From Deltaproteobacteria bacterium (GTDB taxonomy: Bacteria; Desulfobacterota; Deferrimicrobia; Deferrimicrobiales; Deferrimicrobiaceae), in assembly GCA_003105225.1 (NCBI GenBank), contig PQAK01000018.1, forward strand, positions 323-18,032: a stretch of 17,710 bases of DNA, given 5' to 3'. The notes beneath the pieces are model-generated. The model saw nothing but the letters and a program-made list of their open reading frames with translations, was not told where the DNA came from and did no database searches. Position 1 is the first letter of the stretch. Each line of letters starts with the position of its first letter. Made by a program: the position numbers and the translations under genes. Positions 7,530 to 14,372 of the stretch are shown here, piece after piece.

Positions 7530-8228
7530 ATGGCTGAGAAAATCAAGTATACCCGCAAGGATCTGAAAGGACCGGACGAGTTCATCTCGGCGTTCAGCCG
7601 GGCGGTTTCATGGATCCAGGAAAATCGCGCCAAGGTGCTGGCCGCGGCGGGGGGGGTGCTCCTCGTCGTGGTGGCGGTATTGGGCGGACGGACGTACTTC
7701 CGCTGGGAGGAGAACCGGGCAGCCCGGGACCTGTGGCCGTACGTGAACCAGGCCAGGGAATCCCTCCTATCATCTTCCGCCGCGGACCGTGAGAAGCTCG
7801 TGCAGCTGGAGCGGTTCCTCGGGGAGCAGGTCGCCAAGCATCCCGGCACGGTCGCCGCCGTCTATGCCCGTTACTATCTCGGCGGCATCGCCTTCGTCCG
7901 CGGGGACTACGATCTGAGCGCAACGCAGTATCGATCCGCGATCAAGGAAAGCAAGCTCGAGGGCGTCATGCCCTATCTCCTCCGGAAGGGGCTCGCGCAG
8001 GCGCTGGACGCCAAGGGGGAGTATGCCGCAGCCTCGGAGGCCTACCGGGATGCGGCGGCGGCCGCGGGAGGCGAGCTGCGGGTGCAGGCGGAGATCGGTC
8101 AGGCCAGGACTCTGGCGCTCGCGGGGCGGAAGCCCGAGGCGGCTGCGATGTACCGGCAGATCCTGGGAGAAACCGCGGACCCGCGGGTAAAGGAGCTGAT
8201 CGAGATCAAGCTGGCGCAGGCGGAGTAA
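7530..8228 (+). CDS. Membrane-anchored tetratricopeptide-repeat protein
   Basis: 232 residues. A charged N-terminus of about 35 residues is followed by one membrane helix (about 36-54, LAAAGGVLLVVVAVLGG), then a periplasmic helical domain with TPR-like pairs: AVYARYYLGGIAFVRGDYDLSATQYRSA, LLRKGLAQALDAKGEYAAASEAYRDA and IGQARTLALAGRKPEAAAMYRQIL are consecutive parts of it. The plan, an N-in anchor plus a small TPR domain, resembles YfgM-like ancillary factors that help periplasmic folding at the Sec translocon. Identity with YfgM is not claimed. GGGGAG lies just upstream of the ATG, and the gene starts 13 bases after the DUF4388 gene and 15 bases before GH57. Protein-protein interaction is the only safe prediction. 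Confidence 0.75.
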   Translation: MAEKIKYTRKDLKGPDEFISAFSRAVSWIQENRAKVLAAAGGVLLVVVAVLGGRTYFRWEENRAARDLWPYVNQARESLLSSSAADREKLVQLERFLGEQVAKHPGTVAAVYARYYLGGIAFVRGDYDLSATQYRSAIKESKLEGVMPYLLRKGLAQALDAKGEYAAASEAYRDAAAAAGGELRVQAEIGQARTLALAGRKPEAAAMYRQILGETADPRVKELIEIKLAQAE

Positions 8229-8243
8229 GGGACGGAACACCGG

Positions 8244-10499
8244 ATGAAGGTTTCCCTCTGCTTTCTCTGGCACATGCACCAGCCGCACTACAAGGATCCG
8301 GAGACGGGGACCTACATCCTCCCGTGGGTCCGGCTCCACGCGATCAAGGATTACGTCGCCCTTCCCCGGATCTTCCGGCGGTTCCCTTCGGTCCGGCACA
8401 CCTTCAACCTGGTCCCTTCCCTGCTGGTCCAGCTGCAGGATTACGTGGAAAACGGGGCGGAGGACATCTACCTGTCGCTGTCGAGGAAAAACGCCCTCGA
8501 CCTGACGCGCGACGAAGAGGAGTTCCTGCTCAAGAATTTCTTCTCCGCATTCCCGCCCACGATGATCCTGCCCCAGCCGCGGTACGCCGAGCTGTTCATG
8601 GGACAGGATGCCGCGCGCAGGGCGATCGGGAAACCGGGCGGGGCGGGAGGGTTCGGCGCCTCCGAGTACACCGACCTCATGACCCTGTTCAACCTCACGT
8701 GGTTCCATCCCATGCTCCGGGACGGAGACGACGAACTCGCGCGGCTGTGGCGGAAGGGGAGGGGATACACGGAAAGGGAGAAGGCATACGTCCTGGACCG
8801 CCAGATCGAAATCATGTCGGAGGTGATACCGGAATATCGGCGACTCATGGAAAAGGACGGGGGGGAGCTGTCCTCCACTCCGATGAATCACCCGATCCTG
8901 CCGCTCCTCATCGACACCCGGTCCGCGCAGGACGCGCACCCTGGCGCCGTGCTGCCCAAGGTGCCCTTCGCCTACCCCGAGGACGCCCTGGAACAGCTGG
9001 TCCGGGGGCGGGACACGTTCCGGTCGCTGTTCGGATCTTACCCTTCCGGGTTATGGCCATCGGAAGGTTCGATCAGTCCCGCGACGATGGAGCTGGCCGC
9101 AAGAGCGGGCTTCAAGTGGGCGGCGACGGACGAGGTGCTTTTATCCAAGGCATTGAAGAAGCCCGTTCTTCGGGATGCCGAAGGCGCCCCGCTCGAACCG
9201 GATTGGCTCTATACTCCTTACAGGGCAGATACGCCTTCCGGCCCGGTGCACCTCTTCTTCCGCGATCACCACCTGTCCGATCTCATCGGCTTTGAATATT
9301 CCCGATGGGACGCCATCGGAGCAGTAAATAATTTCATACATAATATCAGCGTTATTTACGATAAATTATCATCCCTTCCATCAAGCCAAAGGAAGGAATC
9401 GTACACCATCCCGGTAATCCTGGACGGAGAAAATGCCTGGGAATACTATTACGACTCGGGGCGCCTGTTCCTGCAGACGTTGATGGAACGTCTCGGCAAG
9501 CTCTCCCCGGAAATTTCATGCAAGACATTATCCGAAGCTTTACATGATGCCGATAAGAATGCCAATACATTGACGGATATTCCTTCCGGATCCTGGATCG
9601 ACGGGACCTTCCATATATGGATCGGACACGAGGAGGACAGGAGCGCCTGGGTAATGCTCGCTCGCGCACGGGCGCTATGGCAGCTGCGTTTCGACCAGGC
9701 GTTGAAGTCCGGAAAGGCCTTACGTCCCTCCATGGAGCGGGCAAAGGAATACCTGCTCGTGGCGGAAGGAAGCGACTGGTGCTGGTGGTACGGGGATGAC
9801 CATTTCACGCCGCACGGGCCCGAATTCGACCGCCTCTTCCGCCATTACATAAAGGCCGCCTATCGGGAGATGGGTGAGACCACACCGGATTCCCTGGACA
9901 TCCCGATCCTGCACCGCGACAGGATACCGGCCGGCGCGAACGTTCTTGCCGCACCACGGACATACTTGAATCCCAGGATTAACGGGAGCATATCCTCCTA
10001 TTTCGAATGGAGTGCTGCAACCAAGTACATCCCCAATCCCGGGTTCGGCACCATGCACCGAGCGGGTCATGGAATCCTTTCCTGCCTGTATTACGGATTC
10101 GATGAAACCAGGATTTTATTGCGGATCGATTTCGTTCCCATGGTTTTCGAAACCGACACATCGCTCGAGGTGGAATTCCTCTTCCCGGGGAAGGATCGGA
10201 AAATCTCCCTGGTAATCGGCACGAAACGCCTCACGCTGGCGTTCACGGAGGGGCCGATCGGGGAAACACCCGAGGAGTCGATTCCCGTTGCGAGGCCGGA
10301 AACGATCGTAGCCGCATTTCAGAAGGTCCTGGAGCTCGGGATACCGTTCCGGGAACTCCGGTGCGAAAATGATACCCATATCGAATTTTTCATGACGGTT
10401 TCGGCGCAGGGGATGATCGGGGAACGCTGGCCGATGTACGGAACCTTCGCCGCGGAGCTTCCCGGGGAGGATTTCATCGAACGAATGTGGGAAGTCTAG
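8244..10499 (+). CDS. Glycoside hydrolase family 57 protein (amylase or glucanotransferase type)
   Basis: 751 residues. GH57 enzymes are retaining alpha-glucan-active enzymes with a (beta/alpha)7 barrel. Motif 1 is FLWHMHQPHY (His10, His12). GLWPSEGSIS contains the expected nucleophile Glu274, followed by KWAATDE. VILDGENAWE carries the expected acid Asp394. No signal peptide is seen, so it is probably cytoplasmic and may act on stored glycogen. Residues after about 550 form a C-terminal beta-rich region. The exact specificity (alpha-amylase, 4-alpha-glucanotransferase or branching) is not decidable here. The ATG at 8244 has AAGGGA about ten bases upstream. The second half (from about 9300) is much more AT-rich than the first, although the frame and motifs are intact. 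Its TAG shares the CTAG palindrome with the stop of the convergent next gene. Confidence 0.87.
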   Translation: MKVSLCFLWHMHQPHYKDPETGTYILPWVRLHAIKDYVALPRIFRRFPSVRHTFNLVPSLLVQLQDYVENGAEDIYLSLSRKNALDLTRDEEEFLLKNFFSAFPPTMILPQPRYAELFMGQDAARRAIGKPGGAGGFGASEYTDLMTLFNLTWFHPMLRDGDDELARLWRKGRGYTEREKAYVLDRQIEIMSEVIPEYRRLMEKDGGELSSTPMNHPILPLLIDTRSAQDAHPGAVLPKVPFAYPEDALEQLVRGRDTFRSLFGSYPSGLWPSEGSISPATMELAARAGFKWAATDEVLLSKALKKPVLRDAEGAPLEPDWLYTPYRADTPSGPVHLFFRDHHLSDLIGFEYSRWDAIGAVNNFIHNISVIYDKLSSLPSSQRKESYTIPVILDGENAWEYYYDSGRLFLQTLMERLGKLSPEISCKTLSEALHDADKNANTLTDIPSGSWIDGTFHIWIGHEEDRSAWVMLARARALWQLRFDQALKSGKALRPSMERAKEYLLVAEGSDWCWWYGDDHFTPHGPEFDRLFRHYIKAAYREMGETTPDSLDIPILHRDRIPAGANVLAAPRTYLNPRINGSISSYFEWSAATKYIPNPGFGTMHRAGHGILSCLYYGFDETRILLRIDFVPMVFETDTSLEVEFLFPGKDRKISLVIGTKRLTLAFTEGPIGETPEESIPVARPETIVAAFQKVLELGIPFRELRCENDTHIEFFMTVSAQGMIGERWPMYGTFAAELPGEDFIERMWEV

Positions 10500-10951
10500 C
10501 CCTTTACGGTTCCGTTTTTCGGGTTCGCGTAATATTTCTCGAAGCATTCGGGACAGATTCCATGGCTGAACTGGGTCGTTGTCTTTTCGGAGATGTACGA
10601 CTCGATCTGCCTCCAGGATTCCATCGCATCCGGATCGGAGTCCGGGATCCGGATTCGCTTGCAGTTCGAACAAATAGGTAAAAACATCTCCAGTTTATTG
10701 ATTTTTTCCATAGCCTTGTTCAGTCTTCGGATGTGGAAAAGAAGCAACCCGAAAAACAATATGCTTACGACGCCGTTGATCCCCCCCACGATCAGATGCT
10801 CCCCGTCGAAATAGGGGATCTCCGGATGCAGGATTGCATCCACCAAAGGGCTCAGGTTGGCCATGAAGATGACGATCAGAATAAAGATCGCAACCTGCAA
10901 CACAGCGCTTTTCTGGATTATCGCGAACCTTGGTTCGCCGCCAGGGGCCAT
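10496..10951 (-). CDS. Small membrane protein with C-terminal CxxC/CPxC module (copy 1)
   Basis: 151 residues from the ATG at 10951, which has GGAGG four bases upstream; an in-frame ATG at 10987 would add 12 residues without a better site. Two membrane helices are predicted (about 15-32 and 52-74), then a short basic, probably coiled helix (RRLNKAMEKINKLEMFL). The cytoplasmic module follows: CSNC (Cys94, Cys97), WRQIESYI, FSHGICPEC (Cys133, Cys136), EKYY. This four-cysteine module, probably Zn-binding, is known to me as a C-terminal tail of PAS, kinase and receiver proteins in deltaproteobacteria; here it has only a membrane anchor. A paralogue lies just upstream at 11169-11657. No enzymatic domain is present and the function is unknown. 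It converges on GH57, with the stop codons overlapping at CTAG (10496-10499). Confidence 0.75.
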   Translation of the reverse strand: MAPGGEPRFAIIQKSAVLQVAIFILIVIFMANLSPLVDAILHPEIPYFDGEHLIVGGINGVVSILFFGLLLFHIRRLNKAMEKINKLEMFLPICSNCKRIRIPDSDPDAMESWRQIESYISEKTTTQFSHGICPECFEKYYANPKNGTVKG

Positions 10952-11018
10952 TTTTCCTCCATGGGGATGTAAGGAAGTCAGTCGCAAGTATCGACAATAT
11001 AATTATATAAGATTGCCA

Positions 11019-11042
11019 TTCGATGAGGCAGGATGCATCGAA
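11019..11042. repeat. Perfect 7-bp inverted repeat
   Basis: TTCGATG (11019-11025) and CATCGAA (11036-11042) with a 10-base loop. It lies 68-91 bases upstream of the start of the minus-strand gene at 10951, in AT-rich sequence with an ATTATA (TATAAT on the minus strand) at 11002-11007. There is no T-run on either strand, so it is more likely an operator or leader hairpin than a terminator. Confidence 0.35.
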
Positions 11043-11097
11043 AATCAGGCGAGAGTTGGAAATATCCCCTGAGGTTCGAATTGGCGGAAGGGTAGAG

Positions 11098-11111
11098 GAA
11101 ACGTCCGTTTC
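11098..11111. repeat. 14-base perfect palindrome (6-2-6)
   Basis: GAAACG TC CGTTTC between the two paralogous membrane-protein genes. The 6-2-6 geometry is that of a dimeric-regulator operator and is the same as that of the palindrome at 12152-12165, though the bases differ. A regulatory role is inference. The rest of the gap 10952-11168 shows no gene. Confidence 0.3.
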
Positions 11112-11168
11112 AATCGCTTGTCAGGTTCTGCAATGCGGACTTACCTGCGATAATTCACGTAAAAATAC

Positions 11169-11657
11169 TTATTTTATTCGCATGAAACCTGAATAGTACT
11201 TATTAAGACAATCCGGGCAAAGTGTGCGAGTAAAGTCTTCATCGGAGTATAGTTTATGATATGTTTCAATGCGATTCGAATGTTTCAAGTCGTCGCGTAT
11301 TTTCATGCAATTGCTGCAGACAGGAAAAAATCCTTGTAATACTTTTACTTTTAATATCGCATCCTTAAGTCCAACGATAAGTTTCGTCCCATATAAAATT
11401 CCGATAATAAGAAATACAGATATCAAAACACCGCTTATATTCGAAAATGCGTCTGATACTACGGATCCATCCGTTATTATGCTATATAAAACAATTCCTC
11501 TTCGAATTGCCATCAGGGATGCCATTAAAATAATCGAAAATCCAATTACCATTTCTTTTGTTTTTATGATCAGGCGGATCGCCAGAACAACGGCCGCAAT
11601 TTGAAGAGTAACGGAAAATCCAGTAAAGAAAATAGAAAGATTCATAATTCCACCCAT
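11169..11657 (-). CDS. Small membrane protein with C-terminal CxxC/CPxC module (copy 2)
   Basis: 162 residues from the ATG at 11657; an ATG at 11645 (residue 5) is an alternative with GGTGGA just before it. Three hydrophobic segments (about 9-31, 36-60 and 74-95) precede a short linker helix and then the module: VCSNC (Cys114, Cys117), MKIRDD, a helix around RIETYHKLYSD, and LCPDC (Cys147, Cys150), LNKYY. The module and layout match the neighbour at 10496-10951, but the membrane part differs, so the two are diverged paralogues or share only the tail. Base composition is strikingly AT-rich (18 G+C in the 60 bases 11341-11400), unlike the flanking chromosome, suggesting acquisition. No catalytic motif is visible; metal-dependent sensing or redox at the inner face of the membrane is a guess. 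Confidence 0.72.
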   Translation of the reverse strand: MGGIMNLSIFFTGFSVTLQIAAVVLAIRLIIKTKEMVIGFSIILMASLMAIRRGIVLYSIITDGSVVSDAFSNISGVLISVFLIIGILYGTKLIVGLKDAILKVKVLQGFFPVCSNCMKIRDDLKHSNRIETYHKLYSDEDFTRTLCPDCLNKYYSGFMRIK

Positions 11658-11725
11658 ACATGTCGCCGGTAAAGAAGGCTATCGTGTGCAAACAAACTGG
11701 GATCTTGGAACGACCCCGGAATATC

Positions 11726-11776
11726 GCAACGGTTGCATAAACATGTTTACATGTCAAGAGTGCAGGGTTAACTCTG
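11726..11776. promoter_or_regulatory. Cluster of three palindromes upstream of copy 2
   Basis: Three palindromes sit within 51 bases: GCAACGGTTGC (11726-11736, perfect arms around a central G), AAACATGTTT (11739-11748, perfect, with ACATGT repeated at 11749-11754), and CAGGGTTAACTCTG (11763-11776, 12 of 14 positions symmetric). They occupy the 126-base gap upstream of the minus-strand gene at 11657, where its promoter must lie. Operators for one or more dimeric regulators are the simplest reading. Confidence 0.35.
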
Positions 11777-11783
11777 TCAAAAC

Positions 11784-11981
11784 TTAGGAGGGAGGAAGTC
11801 CTTTTTCCTTCAATTCACCTTGTTCGCAACTTTTGTCTTTGTGGGTGCGTGAAAGCCATTTACCTGAGCCGGGTTTCAAGCATATCCCAAATTCCGACAG
11901 GATCGGACCCAGCTCCGGGTCTTCCTCGACTCGCTGAAGCCAGAAGTGGCAATCCATGCAGGTAATCGATCTTTCCGGCAT
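11784..11981 (-). CDS. 65-residue four-cysteine protein of unknown function
   Basis: A soluble small protein with Cys8, Cys11, Cys34 and Cys52: ITCMDCHFWLQ at the start, FGICLKPGSGKW in the middle and DKSCEQGE near the end. The pattern CxxC-x22-C-x17-C, with an aromatic after the second Cys and a Gly before the third, resembles many tiny bacterial proteins thought to bind Zn or an Fe-S cluster. I cannot name a family. The ATG at 11981 has AAGG seven bases upstream. It precedes the two CxxC membrane-protein genes on the same strand, so all three may be one accessory unit, although the 126-base gap full of palindromes suggests separate control. The length and cysteine spacing argue for a real gene. 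Confidence 0.55.
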   Translation of the reverse strand: MPERSITCMDCHFWLQRVEEDPELGPILSEFGICLKPGSGKWLSRTHKDKSCEQGELKEKGLPPS

Positions 11982-12151
11982 TCCGTAACCTTTTTGAAAT
12001 CAAAGTGAAAAAAGATAATTTCCTATATACGATGCGCATAATAGCACCCCGTTTCTTTTGTTATATATTATGTGCATTTGATCATGTATATTTTTTAATC
12101 ATTGTCATGGCATGAGGTTTGGGAGCATTCGGACCAGCCACAGATTTCCCC

Positions 12152-12165
12152 ATACCATTTGGTAT
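12152..12165. promoter_or_regulatory. 14-base palindrome, possible operator
   Basis: ATACCA TT TGGTAT, a perfect 6-2-6 palindrome 171 bases upstream of the four-cysteine gene and just beyond the terminator of the methyltransferase operon. The position suits control of the minus-strand accessory genes. No binding factor can be named. Confidence 0.3.
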
Positions 12166-12189
12166 AAACGCGCGAGATCATAGGCCGAA

Positions 12190-12224
12190 AGAAAAATCTC
12201 CCCGCAATAGACGGAGATTTTTCT
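12190..12224 (-). terminator. Rho-independent terminator of the dgt/methyltransferase operon (bidirectional shape)
   Basis: Perfect 12-bp stem AGAAAAATCTCC (12190-12201) and GGAGATTTTTCT (12213-12224) around an 11-base loop. Read on the minus strand, the GGAGAT core is followed by TTTTTCTTTC, a good U-tract, about 185 bases after the methyltransferase stop. Read on the plus strand it ends in TTTTTCT, so it could act in both directions. It insulates the AT-rich genes from the GC-rich operon. Confidence 0.7.
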
Positions 12225-12231
12225 GGAGCGT

Positions 12232-12248
12232 AAACCACCAAGTGGTTT
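12232..12248. terminator. Second small terminator-like hairpin
   Basis: AAACCAC, a three-base loop CAA, then GTGGTTT. On the plus strand TTTTCCTTT overlaps and follows the stem; on the minus strand GTGGTTT ends the stem. It is 7 bases from the strong terminator and could be a tandem terminator or part of a larger fold. It is weaker than its neighbour. Confidence 0.35.
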
Positions 12249-12270
12249 TCCTTTAAACCGGTGGAGGGCC

Positions 12271-12285
12271 CCAACGTCTGATAAT
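12271..12285 (+). repeat. 15-base direct repeat, copy 1
   Basis: CCAACGTCTGATAAT. It recurs at 12357-12371 with a single mismatch (CCAATGTCTGATAAT), start to start 86 bases. Both copies lie between the terminator and the end of the methyltransferase gene. They might mark an element edge or a duplicated binding site. Confidence 0.55.
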
Positions 12286-12356
12286 CTCGAGAGGGTGGCG
12301 AAATACGACGCCTGAAGTGATTTTTATAGGCTGGTAGCGCGCTTCATCAGGAGCGG

Positions 12357-12371
12357 CCAATGTCTGATAAT
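12357..12371 (+). repeat. 15-base direct repeat, copy 2
   Basis: CCAATGTCTGATAAT, followed by GTATATTAT so that ATAAT and ATTAT form a short inverted repeat (12367-12380). One mismatch to copy 1 at 12271-12285. The repeat lies at the change from AT-rich to GC-rich sequence, about 40 bases from the methyltransferase stop. Confidence 0.55.
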
Positions 12372-12409
12372 GTATATTATGTTAAGTTGAGGATCGAATT
12401 GACGATCGG

Positions 12410-13210
12410 CTACCTTTTCCGGGAAATCACGAATTTCCAACCCATGAACAAGGGGCTCACCTCCCCCGCCAGTTTGTCGCAGAATTCCCGTACCAGCGGG
12501 ATGCGCTGGATGTAAGGTACCTTCGGAAACAATCCCGCCGATTGCGCCGGGATGCTCAGGAAATCGAACAGGAACTCCCGGTTGATCTCGAAATGGAAAT
12601 CGACCTCCGTGCCTTTATACGATTTCTGGGCGTCCAGGCATTCCATCAACTCGGGAAAGGCGACGGCGCCGTACTGGTATTTCATGTCGGGGAAAACCCG
12701 GTTGATGGCATCTTCCCGGGAATCGTCGAAAATGCCGGTATAGAAACTGATCGCCAATACCCCGCCGGGAATGATCAGGCCGCACGCCTGGGCAATGGAC
12801 TCGCTGAACCGTGGGATGAGAAAGATCGAGGCCGTATAGAAAACGGCATCGAATTTTTCGTGGAAATAGGAGGAGAGCTGCTCGGCGTCCCCGCGCACGA
12901 AATAGATCCCCGAATGTCCCTTGCAGCGCTCCCTGGCGCGCACCAGCATCGCCTCGGAAAGGTCGATCGCATAGATGATGGGAGATTTGGGATACGCGTT
13001 GTAAAGCGCCAGCGTGGAGATTCCCGTGCCGCACCCCACGTCCAGGATCCTTTCCGGCTCGTTCGGTGCGATCAGCTCGCATAGCCGGTTGGTCAGGGTA
13101 CCGAAAAGGTGGTGCTTTTCCTCGAACGCATCGTAGATCCCTGCGCTCTCGTCGAAATTCCTCTCGATGGCCTTCTTGAAGCGGCCGGCGAATTCGTTGT
13201 TTTCCGCCAT
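12410..13210 (-). CDS. Class I SAM-dependent methyltransferase
   Basis: 266 residues. The Rossmann-type motif I is ILDVGCGTG (55-63); motif II ends in the acidic Asp83 of IYAIDLSEAML, which would bind the SAM ribose. YFVRGDAEQL and FDAVFYTASIFLI fit motifs III and IV. This is the UbiE/BioC-like Methyltransf_11/25 fold, but the C-terminal half (substrate lid) gives no clue to the substrate. The ATG at 13210 is chosen because TAGGAGGCAA lies directly upstream, within the end of dgt; a longer version from 13267 would run into the dgt coding sequence. It starts 7 bases after the dgt stop and is the last gene of the minus-strand operon. Confidence 0.85.
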   Translation of the reverse strand: MAENNEFAGRFKKAIERNFDESAGIYDAFEEKHHLFGTLTNRLCELIAPNEPERILDVGCGTGISTLALYNAYPKSPIIYAIDLSEAMLVRARERCKGHSGIYFVRGDAEQLSSYFHEKFDAVFYTASIFLIPRFSESIAQACGLIIPGGVLAISFYTGIFDDSREDAINRVFPDMKYQYGAVAFPELMECLDAQKSYKGTEVDFHFEINREFLFDFLSIPAQSAGLFPKVPYIQRIPLVREFCDKLAGEVSPLFMGWKFVISRKR

Positions 13211-13217
13211 TTGCCTC

Positions 13218-14372
13218 CTAGACCCGGACCAGGGGGTCGAAGAGTTTCCGGTACTCCTCCATCGCATACCGGTCGGTCATGCCGGCGATGTAATCGCAGA
13301 CGACCCTCTGGATCCCTTCGGATTTCACGCGCTGGAAAATGTGCGGGGGGAGCTGTTCGGGACGGTCGCAATAGGCGCGGAACAGGTCCCCGATGACCCG
13401 CCGCGCTTTTTCCTCCATGCGGATGACCCGGTAGTTGCCGTACATTTCCCGCAACAGGAAATCCTTAAGCTCCCGTTTCCTTCCGGCCTCCTCGGGCGAG
13501 AAGGAGATGCATTTCACCCGGCATTTCCTCCCCTCCTCGGGGGATTTTATGTCGTTATCCATCAACCGCTGATGGCTCGTATGGATCAAGTCCCTGGTGA
13601 GTGTAGATATCATGAAGGATATCAACCGTGAGTGGATCACATCTTCATCCATTGCATGAATCCCTTCCCGAAGATTCCGAAGCGCGTCCCGCCACAATTC
13701 CACCGCTTCCAGCGATTGGGACGAGAGCATCCGCGAGCGGAGGCCGTCTTCCACGTCGTGGTTGCAATAGGCGATCTCGTCGGCGATGTCGGCGACCTGC
13801 GCCTCCAGGCACGGATACCCCGGGTCGTTGAATTCGGAGAGAGCGGGCGGGCTGTCGTATTCCGAGCTATGCTTGCAGATCCCCTCGCGCACCTCGAAGG
13901 TGAGATTCAGACCGTCGAACCGGGGATACCGCTTTTCCAGGAAATCGATCACGCGCAGGCTCTGCAGGTTGTGCTCGAACCCCCCCTCCCCTTTCATCAG
14001 CGCGTCCATCACGCGCTCCCCGGCGTGACCGAAGGGGGTATGCCCCAGGTCGTGCGCGAGCACGATCGCTTCCGTCAGGTCCTCGTTCAGCCGCAGCGCG
14101 CGGGAAATCGACCTCGCGATCTGGGAGACTTCGATGGTGTGGGTGAGGCGCGTCCGGTAGTGGTCCCCCTCGTGGTTGACGAAGACCTGGGTCTTGTATT
14201 CCAGCCTGCGGAACGCGGCCGAATGGATGATGCGATCCCGGTCGCGCTGGAAAACGGACCGGAACGGGTCCTCCGGCTCGGGGATTTTCCGGCCGCGCGA
14301 CTGCCCGCTCTTTACGGCGTAGGGGGCAAGGAGCGAGGCCTCGAGTTTTTCCAGCGCCTTGCGATCAAGCAT
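13218..14372 (-). CDS. dgt: Deoxyguanosinetriphosphate triphosphohydrolase-like protein (HD superfamily)
   Basis: 384 residues, the usual size for the shorter bacterial dGTPase-like group. The enzyme splits dNTPs, classically dGTP, into the nucleoside and triphosphate and so adjusts dNTP pools. HD-domain ligands are visible: RTRLTHT (His78), LAHDLGHTPFGHAGE (His107-Asp108) and the later DIADEIAYCNHD (Asp198 or nearby). The N-terminal DPFRSVFQRDRDRIIHSAAFRRL is a strong family signature. The ATG at 14372 lies inside the end of the diguanylate cyclase gene (8-base ATGCTTGA overlap), and the methyltransferase follows, so the three are co-translated. The preferred dNTP cannot be read from sequence. 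Confidence 0.93.
   Translation of the reverse strand: MLDRKALEKLEASLLAPYAVKSGQSRGRKIPEPEDPFRSVFQRDRDRIIHSAAFRRLEYKTQVFVNHEGDHYRTRLTHTIEVSQIARSISRALRLNEDLTEAIVLAHDLGHTPFGHAGERVMDALMKGEGGFEHNLQSLRVIDFLEKRYPRFDGLNLTFEVREGICKHSSEYDSPPALSEFNDPGYPCLEAQVADIADEIAYCNHDVEDGLRSRMLSSQSLEAVELWRDALRNLREGIHAMDEDVIHSRLISFMISTLTRDLIHTSHQRLMDNDIKSPEEGRKCRVKCISFSPEEAGRKRELKDFLLREMYGNYRVIRMEEKARRVIGDLFRAYCDRPEQLPPHIFQRVKSEGIQRVVCDYIAGMTDRYAMEEYRKLFDPLVRV

Larger units (their letters stand above)
11982..12409. other. 428-base gene-free region with structured elements
   Basis: No plausible coding sequence on either strand. The left part (11982-12120) is AT-rich and should contain the promoter of the small four-cysteine gene, but no convincing -35/-10 pair was found. 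The right part (12150-12410) holds a palindrome, a strong hairpin terminator, a second hairpin and a 15-base direct repeat, listed separately. Next to the methyltransferase stop is a 5-bp inverted repeat (GATCG at 12392-12396, CGATC at 12403-12407) without a T-run. A small RNA cannot be excluded. Confidence 0.5.

Noticed and set aside
10506..10519. ACGGTTCCGT followed by TTTTT as a terminator of GH57
   Set aside because: A 4-bp stem with a 2-base loop is too weak, and it lies inside the convergent gene.
12265..12395. Possible integron attC site (CCCCAAC ... GTTAAGT ends)
   Set aside because: The end boxes only partly match, and the internal arms are direct rather than inverted repeats. There is no cassette array or integrase in the window.
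10500..12409. Insertion sequence or integrated element carrying the AT-rich genes
   Set aside because: No transposase, integrase, terminal inverted repeats or tRNA-linked target was found. Foreign origin rests on composition only.
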